From NCBI GenBank assembly GCA_900555065.1, contig USJY01000019.1, positions 1 through 10,743 on the forward strand: DNA of 10,743 nucleotides. The letters are read 5' to 3'. Position 1 is the stretch's first letter, and each line of letters begins with the position of its first letter. Of this stretch, positions 1 to 6,689 are shown piece by piece. The position numbers and the translations under genes are program-made. The notes beneath the pieces were generated by a model that ran no database searches, was not told where the DNA came from, and was given only the letters and a program-made list of their open reading frames with translations. Source of the DNA: an uncultured Eubacteriales bacterium. GTDB lineage: Bacteria; Bacillota; Clostridia; Oscillospirales; UMGS1783.

Positions 1-924
1 GACCTTGGACAGATCGCTCGGCGAAAGCCCCGCGTCCTTCATCGCCTGCTTGACGGGGCCCATTGTGGCCTCGACAAGGTCGGCGGTCAATTCATTGAAC
101 TTTGCGCGGGTCAGGGTCATATCCAGATGTTTCGGGCCGGATGCGTCCGCTGTAATAAAGGGCAGGTTTATATTGGTCGTGGTCACGCCCGAAAGCTCGA
201 TCTTGGCCTTTTCCGCCGCCTCCTTGAGGCGCTGCAGCGCCATTTTATCCTGGCGCAGGTCAATGCCGTTTTCCTTCTGGAAGGATTCCGCAAGCCATGC
301 GATGATGCGCTCGTCAAAGTCGTCGCCGCCCAGTTTATTGTTGCCGCTGGTGGCAAGCACTTCGAGCACGCCGTCGCCAATGTCGAGAATGGAAACGTCA
401 AAGGTGCCGCCGCCGAGGTCGTACACCATGATTTTCTGCTCGCTTTCCTTGTCCACACCGTAGGCAAGGGCCGCGGCCGTCGGCTCGTTGATGATGCGGA
501 GCACTTCCAGTCCCGCAATCCTGCCCGCATCCTTGGTCGCCTGCCGCTGCGCGTCGCTGAAATAGGCAGGCACCGTGATAACGGCCTGGCTGACTGTCTC
601 GCCCAGATAGCTCTCCGCGTCCTGCTTGATCTTCTGCAGAATCATCGCCGATATCTCCTGCGGCGTATACTGTTTATCGTCAATCGTGACCTTGCGGTTG
701 CTGCCCATATCGCGCTTAATGGAGCTGATGGTACGGTCAGGGTTGGTAATCGCCTGGCGCTTGGCAACCTGGCCGACCATGCGTTCTCCTGTTTTGGAAA
801 ACGCCACAACGGACGCAATGGTACGGCCGCCTTCGGCATTGGGGATTACGACAGGCTCGCCCGCCTCCATAACCGCTACGCAGGAGTTTGTTGTACCCAA
901 GTCAATTCCTATGATTTTTCCCAT
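1..924 (-). CDS. dnaK: Chaperone protein DnaK (Hsp70), N-terminal part, cut by window edge
   Basis: Hsp70 chaperone that binds and releases unfolded cytosolic proteins in an ATP cycle driven by DnaJ and GrpE. The visible 308 codons cover most of the actin-like ATPase domain; the rest of the protein, including the substrate-binding domain, lies beyond position 1. Motifs seen: [16 protein letters not shown] (residues 5-20, phosphate 1), [17 protein letters not shown] (118-134), [12 protein letters not shown] (145-156) and [14 protein letters not shown] (168-181, phosphate 2). Between RDMGSN (71-76) and [10 protein letters not shown] (87-96) the chain is short, lacking the roughly 24-residue insert found in E. 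coli DnaK; this indel is typical of Gram-positive DnaK. ATG 924 has a GGAGGAA ribosome site at 931-937. It is the third gene after hrcA and grpE, 56 nt behind grpE. dnaJ is the expected next gene but is not visible. Confidence 0.98.
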   Translation of the reverse strand, partial: MGKIIGIDLGTTNSCVAVMEAGEPVVIPNAEGGRTIASVVAFSKTGERMVGQVAKRQAITNPDRTISSIKRDMGSNRKVTIDDKQYTPQEISAMILQKIKQDAESYLGETVSQAVITVPAYFSDAQRQATKDAGRIAGLEVLRIINEPTAAALAYGVDKESEQKIMVYDLGGGTFDVSILDIGDGVLEVLATSGNNKLGGDDFDERIIAWLAESFQKENGIDLRQDKMALQRLKEAAEKAKIELSGVTTTNINLPFITADASGPKHLDMTLTRAKFNELTADLVEATMGPVKQAMKDAGLSPSDLSKV

Positions 925-980
925 AAATAATTCCTCCAGTTTATGAATTCAAATGTATGATAAAGGGTCCTGGTATGCAA

Positions 981-1547
981 TCAGTTCGCGACCTTGACCA
1001 TGGAATGCCGGACCACTTTTTCGCCTATTTTATAGCCTTTCTGCAGTACGTCGCAGATCTCCTGTTCACCGAGGCTCTCGTCCTCCACGTGCAGTACCGC
1101 GTTGTGCAGCTGCGGATCGAACGGCTTGTGCAGCGCTTCAATCTCCTCAAAACCGCAGCTTTTCAGCACCTCAGCCGCCTGGGTCAGCGTCATCTGCACG
1201 CCGTCGCGCAGGCCAGCGCCGTCGGCGCCGCTCTGTACGGCGCGCTCCAGGTTATCGATAATCGGCAGCAGCGCTGTGAGCGCATCGGCTTTGGCGTCGG
1301 TATACGCCTGCTGCTTTTCACGTGCTGTGCGCCGTTTGAAATTGTCGTATTCCGCCATCAGCCGCAAATACCGCTCCTTCTCCTCCTGCAGCTCCGTCTG
1401 CGCCTGCGCAAGCTTTTCCTGCGCCGCCTCACAATCGGCTTTCAGCGCCTCATTCTCGTCCAGAAGCGCAGCCTGCGCCTCTTCATCGAGCGGGAGCATT
1501 TCCTCCTTGGTCAGCTCGCCGTCATTGGCACGCTTTTCTTTCGCCAT
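981..1547 (-). CDS. grpE: Nucleotide exchange factor GrpE
   Basis: GrpE is the co-chaperone that releases ADP from DnaK and resets its cycle. The product is 188 aa, normal for the family. It has an acidic, flexible N-terminus (1-30), then a long heptad-like helix (about 30-80) that forms the dimeric coiled coil and contains ERYLRLMAEYDNFKRRTAREK-like family residues at 58-78. The C-terminal part holds the conserved KPFDPQLHNAV (141-151) and VLQKGYKIGEKVVRHSMVKV (168-187), the signature of the beta-wing that contacts DnaK. The start ATG at 1547 has an AAGGAGTAAGGAC ribosome site lying inside the last codons of hrcA, whose TAA (1552-1554) ends only 4 nt before the ATG. The two genes are therefore likely translationally coupled. 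Control is inferred to be through the CIRCE operator ahead of hrcA. Confidence 0.98.
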   Translation of the reverse strand: MAKEKRANDGELTKEEMLPLDEEAQAALLDENEALKADCEAAQEKLAQAQTELQEEKERYLRLMAEYDNFKRRTAREKQQAYTDAKADALTALLPIIDNLERAVQSGADGAGLRDGVQMTLTQAAEVLKSCGFEEIEALHKPFDPQLHNAVLHVEDESLGEQEICDVLQKGYKIGEKVVRHSMVKVAN

Positions 1548-1551
1548 GTCC

Positions 1552-2580
1552 TTACTCCTTTTCCTCTTCTGTCATGCCCTGTATCAGTTTTGACATGATT
1601 TCACTGAAATATTTGAAATCGGCAATGATCCTCGCATAGTTTATGCGCATCGGCCCCACAACGGACAAAGTCGCCTTGCCGCTCTCCTCGTTGCCGATAG
1701 AAGCAGTCAGCAGGGTCGCGCTGGGGAACAGCTCCGGGTCTATGTGCACGCCGATATCCCCTTCCGACGACTGGTCGGCAATCCGGCCGAGGTTTTTCCG
1801 GTCGGATACCAGCGAGTAGAAGGACTTGAGCTTTTCCACATCGCTGAATTCCGGGTATAAAAGCAGGTTGCTCTCGCCGCAAACGACGATTTCATAGGTG
1901 TTGACCTCGCGTATAATGGACTGCAGCGCCTTTGTAATGCCCGCCATGGAAGGGACATATCGCAAAATCTCCTGTTCAATTACGCCAAAGACAGTATCCG
2001 TCAGGCTTTTAATTTCCACACCTGTCAGATGCACATTCAGAATCCGGTTGAGTACCGTACTGTCATTGACGTTGATGTCCTCGTCGGTCAGGTAAACGCA
2101 GGTTTTGATGTTGTCCGCGCCCATAACGGCCATAATAGCGACGCTGCGGCTGTTGATCATGGCGCATTCAAAATACACGAATTTGCGGCTGCCCGGTGTG
2201 GAATAAATCGAGATGGCGGCGCAGTTTGTAATGCTTGCCGCAATCTGCGCTGAGTTGGAAAAAATCTTATCGGGACGGGCCGCCAGCATTTCGATCATCT
2301 GATCTATGCTCTTTTTCCGCTTTGCGTCCAGTTTCAGAGAGTCCTTCAGGTTTGCAACATAAAAACGGTAGCCAAGTTTGCTCGGAACCCGGCCCGAAGA
2401 GGTGTGCGGCTGAAACAAAAGCCCCATCTCCTCCAGCCGCGCCATTTCGTTGCGCAGCGTTGCCGAGGAAAGGTTGAACTTTTCAAATACCGCAGACTTT
2501 GAACCAATGGGCTCGCTGCTCTCGATATATGCGTCGATCAGTGTTCGCAATATTTGTATTCTGCGCTCCGAAAGATCCAT
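1552..2580 (-). CDS. hrcA: Heat-inducible transcription repressor HrcA
   Basis: HrcA is the dimeric repressor that binds CIRCE and switches off dnaK and groE operons when GroEL is free. An N-terminal winged-helix domain is visible in the first 70 residues (LSERRIQILRTLIDAYIESS, then EPIGSKSAVFEKFNLSSATLRNEMARLEEMGLL with the recognition helix SSATLRNEM). The central and C-terminal GAF-like region includes INYARIIADFKYFSEIMSKL near the end. The open frame runs up to ATG 2616, but that codon sits in the spacer of the CIRCE operator, directly against a GGAG with no spacing, and only about 12-15 nt from the predicted transcript start. Family members usually begin at the equivalent of M-x-LSER, so ATG 2580 (AGGG 8 nt upstream, 342 aa) or ATG 2586 is preferred. 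Start uncertain; identity certain. It autoregulates the hrcA-grpE-dnaK operon. Confidence 0.95.
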   Translation of the reverse strand: MDLSERRIQILRTLIDAYIESSEPIGSKSAVFEKFNLSSATLRNEMARLEEMGLLFQPHTSSGRVPSKLGYRFYVANLKDSLKLDAKRKKSIDQMIEMLAARPDKIFSNSAQIAASITNCAAISIYSTPGSRKFVYFECAMINSRSVAIMAVMGADNIKTCVYLTDEDINVNDSTVLNRILNVHLTGVEIKSLTDTVFGVIEQEILRYVPSMAGITKALQSIIREVNTYEIVVCGESNLLLYPEFSDVEKLKSFYSLVSDRKNLGRIADQSSEGDIGVHIDPELFPSATLLTASIGNEESGKATLSVVGPMRINYARIIADFKYFSEIMSKLIQGMTEEEKE

Positions 2581-2602
2581 ATCCATCGCCCTGTTCATGA
2601 TT

Positions 2603-2629
2603 TTAGCACTCGACATCTCCGAGTGCTAA
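2603..2629 (-). promoter_or_regulatory. CIRCE operator (HrcA binding site)
   Basis: A perfect consensus CIRCE element: TTAGCACTC (2603-2611 when read on the plus strand), a 9-nt spacer (2612-2620) and GAGTGCTAA (2621-2629). It lies immediately downstream of the hrcA promoter, touching a TATAAT-like sequence, so bound HrcA would cover the transcript start. The spacer read on the minus strand contains GGAGATG, which creates a misleading start codon for hrcA. Confidence 0.98.
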
Positions 2630-2633
2630 TTAT

Positions 2634-2662
2634 AATTTACCACTATTTACTCGAATTGTCAA
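2634..2662 (-). promoter_or_regulatory. Housekeeping (sigma-A type) promoter of hrcA-grpE-dnaK
   Basis: On the minus strand the -35 box is TTGACA (2657-2662) and the -10 box TAAATT (2634-2639), separated by exactly 17 bp. A second -10 candidate, TATAAT (2629-2634), overlaps the end of CIRCE but is 22 bp from the -35. The predicted transcript start falls at the edge of CIRCE (about 2627-2630). This geometry, vegetative promoter plus CIRCE at +1, is the standard arrangement for HrcA-repressed chaperone operons. Confidence 0.85.
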
Positions 2663-3256
2663 TACCTTTTCCCGGAAAATCCATGAATTATTTTTGACTA
2701 TTTCTGACCTTTTGCAAATTCCCGTCTTTTCCTTGCGGCGCATAGGCAGGACAAGCGTCACAGGCATGGCAGCATGTCACTTTGCAGACCGTTTTGCGCG
2801 CGTGCAGACGGCGCCTGACATGAGCGCCGTGCCCTGACTTTCCATACGGCGCCGGAACGGACGCTGCCGGCATGCCGCCGTACAAGGGGATATATACAAG
2901 GAGATGATCCCTGAGGGCCATTTCAAACGGAATCCTTACATGCGGCCGCACGGCAAAGCACAGACGCAGCGCGCCGATCACATTTCCCGTCCTGACTGAG
3001 CATACGCCGCGCATCCGTTCGTATCATAGTCGCTTCCTGCGGGCAGGCGCGCTCGGGCCGTACCGATCGTAAGCGAGGCCAGCACAGCGCAAGGCCGCCT
3101 AGATGTTCCGAGATAAAGCCGGGAAGCTCAGGACAAAAAATAGAATAGGCGCGCCAGCGCCCAGCAAATGGGCGGGGAACGTAAAATCCAAAACGTCGGC
3201 TGGAGCCTAGCATCCGGCCGCCTGCAACCGCATCCGGCAGGAGAAATCAAGTCCAG
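2663..3256. other. About 600-bp intergenic region without a recognisable gene
   Basis: No protein or RNA gene could be recognised on either strand between the hrcA promoter and the rplL terminator. Two overlapping minus-strand open frames exist (3213-2923, 96 codons; 3014-2688, 108 codons), but neither gives a sequence resembling a known family and I see no convincing ribosome site for either. Small hairpin-capable repeats are present: ACGGCGC-N9-GCGCCGT (2808-2830) and CGCCCA-N5-TGGGCG (3158-3174). A 13-bp palindrome TTTTCCCGGAAAA (2667-2679) lies 4 bp upstream of the hrcA -35 box. I looked for tRNA T-loop, tmRNA, SRP RNA and RNase P signatures and saw none. It may be a decayed gene or an unrecognised RNA. 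Confidence 0.5.
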
Positions 3257-3288
3257 TAAAAAAACATCCCGCCTGTAAGGCGGGATGC
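3257..3288 (-). terminator. Intrinsic terminator of the rplJ-rplL operon
   Basis: Read on the minus strand, a perfect 9-bp stem CATCCCGCC / GGCGGGATG (3279-3287 with 3265-3273) with the 5-nt loop TTACA is followed at once by seven T residues (3258-3264). It begins about 23 nt after the rplL stop codon. This is a canonical strong Rho-independent terminator, and no rpoB follows it. Confidence 0.95.
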
Positions 3289-3310
3289 AACGTGGTGTGC
3301 AAAAAAGAAA

Positions 3311-3691
3311 TTACTTCAGTTCGACAGAAGCGCCGGCGGCCTCCAGCTTGGCCTTGATGTCGTTCGCTTCGTCCTTGGAAACGCCTTCCTTGACCGGGCT
3401 GGGAGCGCCGTCAACAAGGGCTTTGGCTTCCTTCAGGCCGAGAGAGGTGATTTCCCTGACAACCTTGATTACTTCGATCTTCTTCTCACCAGCGCCAGCG
3501 AGGATGACGTTGAACTCGGTCTGCTCTTCGGCTTCGGCAGCGGCGGCGGGAGCGGCGCCAACAGCGGCGACAGCGACAGGCGCGGCGGCGGATACGCCGA
3601 ATTCCTCTTCAAGGGCCTTTACGAGCTCAGCAAGCTCAAGAACGGTAAGGGCTTTTACATCTTCGATCATTTTGGTGACTTTATCAGACAT
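3311..3691 (-). CDS. rplL: 50S ribosomal protein L7/L12
   Basis: L7/L12 is the multicopy acidic stalk protein of the large ribosomal subunit that recruits and activates translational GTPases. The product is 126 aa, typical length. Three parts are visible: the N-terminal dimerisation helices that bind L10 (1-33, [20 protein letters not shown]), an Ala/Pro-rich flexible hinge (34-56), and the C-terminal factor-binding domain (58-126) with [20 protein letters not shown] at 76-95. ATG 3691 has GGAGGA 7 nt upstream. It follows rplJ by 39 nt and ends just before an intrinsic terminator, so it is the last gene of its operon. Excess over L10 would be expected but no specific signal for that is seen. 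Confidence 0.99.
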   Translation of the reverse strand: MSDKVTKMIEDVKALTVLELAELVKALEEEFGVSAAAPVAVAAVGAAPAAAAEAEEQTEFNVILAGAGEKKIEVIKVVREITSLGLKEAKALVDGAPSPVKEGVSKDEANDIKAKLEAAGASVELK

Positions 3692-3730
3692 TTTTATTCC
3701 TCCATACTATAATTCGTTCTTATAAATTGG

Positions 3731-4264
3731 TCAGCTGGCCTTTTCAGCCTGCTCTTTGATGGCGTTGAGCGCAACGACAAGGCCGCGCAGCGTCCCGTTC
3801 AGGACGTTGGCAAAGCCCGCGATGGGGGCGTTGAATCCGCCCAGGACTTTGGCGATGAGGACTTCCTTGCTTGGCAGTTCCGCAAGATTGTTGACTTCGT
3901 CTACGTCAATAATGCGGCCTTCCACAAACCCCGCCTTGATCTTGAACGATTTGTTTTTCTTGGCGAACTCGCTGAGGATCTTCGCAGGGGCGACAAGGTC
4001 GCTTGAAGTAGCGAGCGCGGTCGTCCCCTCCAAGATGGGGGTCAGGCCCTCATAGCCGATCTGGTTGACAGCAAAGCGGGCAAGGGTGTTTTTCACGACT
4101 GCGTACTCCACGCCTGCATTGCGCAGGTCCGTGCGGAGCTTGGTATCCTCCGCGACTGTGATGCCCTTATAGTCGACGAACACGCCGGATGCGGCGTTCT
4201 GCATCTTGTCGGCCAGTTCCTTTACAATCTGCTTCTTTTCTTCCAATACTCTTTCGCTTGGCAC
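3731..4264 (-). CDS. rplJ: 50S ribosomal protein L10
   Basis: L10 anchors the L7/L12 stalk to 23S rRNA and, bound to L12, represses its own mRNA through the leader. The product from GTG 4264 is 177 aa, at the upper end for Bacillota. GTG is chosen over ATG 4297 because a perfect GGAGGTG site (4271-4277) lies 6 nt before it and the resulting N-terminus, (M)PSERVLEEKKQIVKELADK, matches the family; ATG 4297 has no ribosome site and would lie close to the leader terminator. Family residues include FVDYKGITVAEDTKLRTDLR (about 29-48), the RNA-binding YAVVKNTLARFA (about 54-65) and the L12-binding C-terminal helix NGTLRGLVVALNAIKEQAEK. Confidence 0.97.
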   Translation of the reverse strand: MPSERVLEEKKQIVKELADKMQNAASGVFVDYKGITVAEDTKLRTDLRNAGVEYAVVKNTLARFAVNQIGYEGLTPILEGTTALATSSDLVAPAKILSEFAKKNKSFKIKAGFVEGRIIDVDEVNNLAELPSKEVLIAKVLGGFNAPIAGFANVLNGTLRGLVVALNAIKEQAEKAS

Positions 4265-4303
4265 TTTTTTCACCTCCCGGCCGTCAGTCAGGCGCAATAT
4301 AAC

Positions 4304-4340
4304 AAAACGTCCTTTTCCGAGCTGCCGGAAAAGGACGCGG
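4304..4340 (-). terminator. Attenuator-like terminator in the rplJ leader
   Basis: On the minus strand CGTCCTTTTCC (4327-4337) pairs perfectly with GGAAAAGGACG (4308-4318) across an 8-nt loop, and TTTTGTT follows. The 11-bp stem plus U-rich tail looks like an intrinsic terminator placed between the L10-binding structure and the rplJ ribosome site. It suggests transcription attenuation by L10(L12)4; this is inferred from structure and position only. Confidence 0.75.
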
Positions 4341-4442
4341 TAAACGACATGATGGATCGTTTTCGTTCCTTCCTCGGCAGGCCGGTTGCCCGTTACGCTT
4401 ACGCGCCTGCTGTCTTAAGAATGAAACCCTGTAAATTTAACA
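4341..4442 (-). promoter_or_regulatory. Ribosomal protein L10 leader (autoregulatory RNA)
   Basis: The 5' untranslated RNA of rplJ carries hallmarks of the L10 leader: AAGACA (4411-4416) next to a 6-bp stem GCAGGC/GCCTGC (4405-4410 with 4377-4382), and on the other side CGAGGAAGGA (4367-4376). Together these form the kink-turn-like L10 site. Excess L10-L12 complex binding here would lower rplJ-rplL expression, probably through the terminator hairpin downstream. Boundaries are approximate. Confidence 0.8.
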
Positions 4443-4448
4443 TTGGTT

Positions 4449-4477
4449 AGTATACCAGTTCATACCGGCTTTGTCAA
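4449..4477 (-). promoter_or_regulatory. Promoter of rplJ-rplL
   Basis: Minus-strand TTGACA (4472-4477), 17-bp spacer, TATACT (4449-4454): close to the ideal sigma-A consensus. It begins 8 bp after the rplA stop codon and no terminator separates it from rplA. rplJ-rplL may therefore be read both from here and by read-through from the rpmG promoter. The predicted start near 4442 gives a leader of about 180 nt. Confidence 0.9.
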
Positions 4478-4485
4478 GAAAATTC

Positions 4486-5181
4486 TCAGCCAACCAGCTT
4501 GCCGGCGTTGACCTTGATGCCCGGGCCCATCGTAGTGGAAACGACGCAGCTACGGATATAAATGCCTTTTGCAGCCGCAGGCTTGGCCTTGATGATCGCG
4601 CCGAGCAGCGCGTTAAAGTTGTCGGCGAGCTTCTCCGGGCCGAACGACACCTTGCCGATCGGGCAGTGGATAATGTTGGTCTTGTCGAGACGATACTCGA
4701 TCTTACCGGCTTTGATCTCACGGACGGCGTCGCCTACGTTCATGGAGACGGTGCCGGCCTTCGGGTTCGGCATCAGGCCCTTGGGACCGAGGATTTTACC
4801 GAGACGGCCGACCACACCCATCATATCCGGCGTGGCGACGACGACGTCGTAGTCGAAAAAGTTCTCGTTGCGGATCTTGTCTACCATATCCTCCGCACCG
4901 ACGAATTCTGCGCCGGCGGCTTCGGCCTCGGCGGCCTTGTCGCCCTTTGCAAATACGAGCACACGGATATTTTTGCCCGTACCGTGCGGCAGGACGATCG
5001 CGCCTCTGACCTGCTGGTCAGCATGACGGGAGTCAACGCCCAGCTTGACATGGACCTCGACGGTCTCGTCAAACTTTGCCTTTGCGGTCTGCGTCGCAAG
5101 ACTGAGCGCTTCATCACTGTCATAAAGGCGCTGTTTATCAATGAGCTTCATGCTCTCTTGATACTTTTTACCTCTAAACAT
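4486..5181 (-). CDS. rplA: 50S ribosomal protein L1
   Basis: L1 forms the mobile L1 stalk near the ribosomal E site and helps release deacylated tRNA; free L1 represses its own operon by binding the rplK leader. The 231-aa length is typical. Recognisable segments are [20 protein letters not shown] (about 37-56), [18 protein letters not shown] (about 127-144, the strongly conserved L1 signature), [15 protein letters not shown] and the C-terminal [13 protein letters not shown] 5181 has a GGAGGA site with 7 nt spacing. It lies 56 nt after rplK, the usual L11-L1 pair, and is followed directly by the rplJ promoter. Confidence 0.99.
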   Translation of the reverse strand: MFRGKKYQESMKLIDKQRLYDSDEALSLATQTAKAKFDETVEVHVKLGVDSRHADQQVRGAIVLPHGTGKNIRVLVFAKGDKAAEAEAAGAEFVGAEDMVDKIRNENFFDYDVVVATPDMMGVVGRLGKILGPKGLMPNPKAGTVSMNVGDAVREIKAGKIEYRLDKTNIIHCPIGKVSFGPEKLADNFNALLGAIIKAKPAAAKGIYIRSCVVSTTMGPGIKVNAGKLVG

Positions 5182-5237
5182 GAATCATTCCTCCAAATGT
5201 GGTGTTTTCGGGATTTCCCTCCCACGTCAGAAGCGGA

Positions 5238-5663
5238 TCAGTCCTCGACGACGACACCCATGCTTCTGGCCGTACCAGCGACCATCTTCATCGCGGTTTC
5301 CACGGATGAAGCGTTCAGGTCCGGCATCTTCTGCTCGGCGATCTTGCGGACCTGGTCGCTCGAAATGGTGGCGACTTTGGTCTTGTTGGGCTCGCCGGAG
5401 CCGCTCTCGATTCCGCAGGCCTTCTTGATCAGGACGGCGGCGGGCGGCGTCTTGGTTACAAAACTGAAAGAATGGTCGGCATAGACCGTGATGACGACGG
5501 GGATAATCATGCCCATGTCATTCTTGGTTCTCTCATTGAATTCCTTGGTGAAAGCCATAATGTTCACGCCGTGCTGACCGAGGGCCGGACCCACCGGCGG
5601 AGCAGGCGTAGCTTTGCCCGCAGGAATCTGCAGTTTGATATATCCAATCACCTTTTGTGCCAT
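5238..5663 (-). CDS. rplK: 50S ribosomal protein L11
   Basis: L11 binds the GTPase-associated centre of 23S rRNA and is needed for the stringent response through RelA-type enzymes. The product is 141 aa, the standard length. The N-terminal domain shows [20 protein letters not shown] (11-30), the proline-rich segment where thiopeptide-resistance changes map in other species, then [16 protein letters not shown]. The C-terminal rRNA-binding domain spans about 72-141 ([21 protein letters not shown]). ATG 5663 is chosen over the upstream in-frame ATG 5708 because of the AAGGAGGTG site at 5671-5679 and the [12 protein letters not shown] family start. The longer frame would cut into the leader hairpin. 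Confidence 0.99.
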   Translation of the reverse strand: MAQKVIGYIKLQIPAGKATPAPPVGPALGQHGVNIMAFTKEFNERTKNDMGMIIPVVITVYADHSFSFVTKTPPAAVLIKKACGIESGSGEPNKTKVATISSDQVRKIAEQKMPDLNASSVETAMKMVAGTARSMGVVVED

Positions 5664-5688
5664 GTGCGTACACCTCCTTATACATAAT

Positions 5689-5724
5689 GTGGTATGGCGG
5701 GAACACATTCATGCTCCCTCCCAC
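5689..5724 (-). promoter_or_regulatory. Probable L1-binding hairpin in the rplK-rplA leader
   Basis: In the 83 nt between nusG and rplK the minus-strand RNA can fold as GTGG/CCAC (5721-5724 with 5689-5692), an asymmetric internal loop (GA opposite GCCATA), then GGGAGCA/TGTTCCC (7 bp with one G-U) closed by the hexaloop TGAATG. The GTGGGAGG ... ACCACAT layout just upstream of rplK resembles L1 autoregulatory leaders known in Bacillota. The pairing is seen in the sequence; L1 binding is inferred. Confidence 0.6.
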
Positions 5725-5746
5725 GAAAGGGCATTTGCGCGAAGTC

Positions 5747-6262
5747 TTACAGGACTTCCACCTGTGTGAGCTCCAGTTCGACAGGGGTCTCCTTGCCGAA
5801 CATATGCACAATCAGCTTCACTCTGCTCTTGTCGGCCTCGATTTCCTCGACCGTACCAATAAAGCCTTCGAGAGGGCCGTCCGTAATCTTCAGGCTGTCC
5901 CCCACGTCAAAGCTGATTTCGACCACCTTTTTATCGATGCCCAGGCTTTCGATCTCCTTCTCGGTGAGCGGGACGGGTTTCGAGCCGGGGCCGACAAAGC
6001 CGGTAACGCCGCGGATGTTTCGGACAATATACCACGTGTCGTCGCGCATGACCATTTTCACCAGCACATAGCCGGGAAATACTTTGCGCTCCACTTCCTT
6101 CTTCTCATTGTCCTTAATTTCGACGACGGTTTCCGTCGGCACGCGTATATCCTGGATCAGATCATGCAGCTTGCGGTTTTCAACGATTTTTTCGAGATTC
6201 GCGGCCACTTTGTTCTCGTAGCCGGAATAGGTATGCGCCACATACCATTTTGCGTCAGACAT
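5747..6262 (-). CDS. nusG: Transcription termination/antitermination factor NusG
   Basis: NusG binds the RNA polymerase clamp, modulates pausing and Rho termination, and can link polymerase to the ribosome. The 171-aa product has the NGN domain (about 4-100) with WYVAHTYSGYENKVAANLEK (6-25), FPGYVLVKM (62-70) and GVTGFVG (85-91), then a linker and a C-terminal KOW domain (about 118-171) with FDVGDSLKITDGPLEGFIGTV (118-138). ATG 6262 has AAAGGAG upstream and follows the secE stop by only 13 nt, the widely conserved secE-nusG pair. Nothing unusual is seen. Confidence 0.99.
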   Translation of the reverse strand: MSDAKWYVAHTYSGYENKVAANLEKIVENRKLHDLIQDIRVPTETVVEIKDNEKKEVERKVFPGYVLVKMVMRDDTWYIVRNIRGVTGFVGPGSKPVPLTEKEIESLGIDKKVVEISFDVGDSLKITDGPLEGFIGTVEEIEADKSRVKLIVHMFGKETPVELELTQVEVL

Positions 6263-6275
6263 GCACCATACTCCT

Positions 6276-6494
6276 TTAGCGGATGAACAGATACAGCAGC
6301 TGCGTCAGGCCGAGGTCCACCAGAGAGATGACCGCGGCGCCGATGATCATCACGACGATGACCATGCCCGTATTCTTTACAACAGACTTAAAAGAGGGCC
6401 ATGTGATCTTCTTGATATCGCTTCTGGCTTCTCTGAGGAAGGCGGATACTTTTTTTCTCTTCTTCTTGGGTTTGGTCGCTTCATCCTTAGCCAT
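6276..6494 (-). CDS. secE: Preprotein translocase subunit SecE
   Basis: SecE is the small clamp subunit of the SecYEG channel in the cytoplasmic membrane. The product is 72 aa, the short single-span form typical of Gram-positive bacteria. It has a lysine-rich cytoplasmic N-terminus (KPKKKRKK, 8-15), the conserved amphipathic segment EARSDIKKITWPSFKSVVKN (22-41) and one transmembrane helix at about 43-70. ATG 6494 is chosen instead of the longest open frame (to 6608) because GGGAGGAG lies 6 nt upstream and the extra N-terminus would only be read through rpmG in another frame. The ribosome site abuts the rpmG stop codon. Confidence 0.97.
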   Translation of the reverse strand: MAKDEATKPKKKRKKVSAFLREARSDIKKITWPSFKSVVKNTGMVIVVMIIGAAVISLVDLGLTQLLYLFIR

Positions 6495-6507
6495 GGAAAG
6501 CTCCTCC

Positions 6508-6657
6508 CTACTTCGTTTCGCGATGGACCGTATGCTTTTTGCAGAAACGGCAGTACTTGCTCGCTTCAAGCCTGTCCGGCGTGTTCTTTTTGTTCTTGAC
6601 GGTGTCATAGTTGCGCTGCTTGCACTCGGTACAGGCCATCGTGATCTTTACTCTCAT
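6508..6657 (-). CDS. rpmG: 50S ribosomal protein L33
   Basis: L33 is a small zinc-ribbon protein of the large subunit near the E site. Translation from ATG 6657 gives 49 aa: [19 protein letters not shown], then [20 protein letters not shown] and KHTVHRETK. The two CxxC pairs (C9/C12 and C36/C39) are intact, so this is the zinc-binding form rather than the zinc-independent paralogue. A perfect GGAGGTG (6664-6670) lies 6 nt before the start. It is first in the rpmG-secE-nusG-rplK-rplA operon, a common Bacillota order, and stops one base before the secE ribosome site. It is easily missed because of its length. Confidence 0.97.
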   Translation of the reverse strand: MRVKITMACTECKQRNYDTVKNKKNTPDRLEASKYCRFCKKHTVHRETK

Positions 6658-6689
6658 GTGCGGCACCTCCTAAAATTATTGCCTCCCTG

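Noticed and set aside
127..930. 267-codon plus-strand open frame opposite dnaK
   Set aside because: Antisense shadow of dnaK, whose translation matches Hsp70 throughout; the plus-strand product resembles no known protein.
3151..3174. GC-rich hairpin CGCCCA-N5-TGGGCG as a second terminator after rplL
   Set aside because: On the minus strand the T-rich run (3135-3140) is too far from the stem, and a proper terminator already lies upstream at 3257-3288.
2688..3213. Two overlapping minus-strand frames (96 and 108 codons) in the 600-bp gap as genes or a frameshifted gene
   Set aside because: No recognisable motif, no clear ribosome site, Arg/Cys/Ala-rich composition as expected of untranslated GC-rich DNA. 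Kept only as an open question in the gap entry.
4471..5484. 337-codon plus-strand open frame opposite rplA and rplK
   Set aside because: Lies fully opposite conserved ribosomal protein genes and crosses their boundary; it is produced by GC-rich codon use, with no homologous motif.
5664..5708. N-terminal extension of L11 starting at ATG 5708
   Set aside because: The 15 extra residues are unlike L11, would overlap the leader hairpin, and the strong GGAGGTG site serves ATG 5663.
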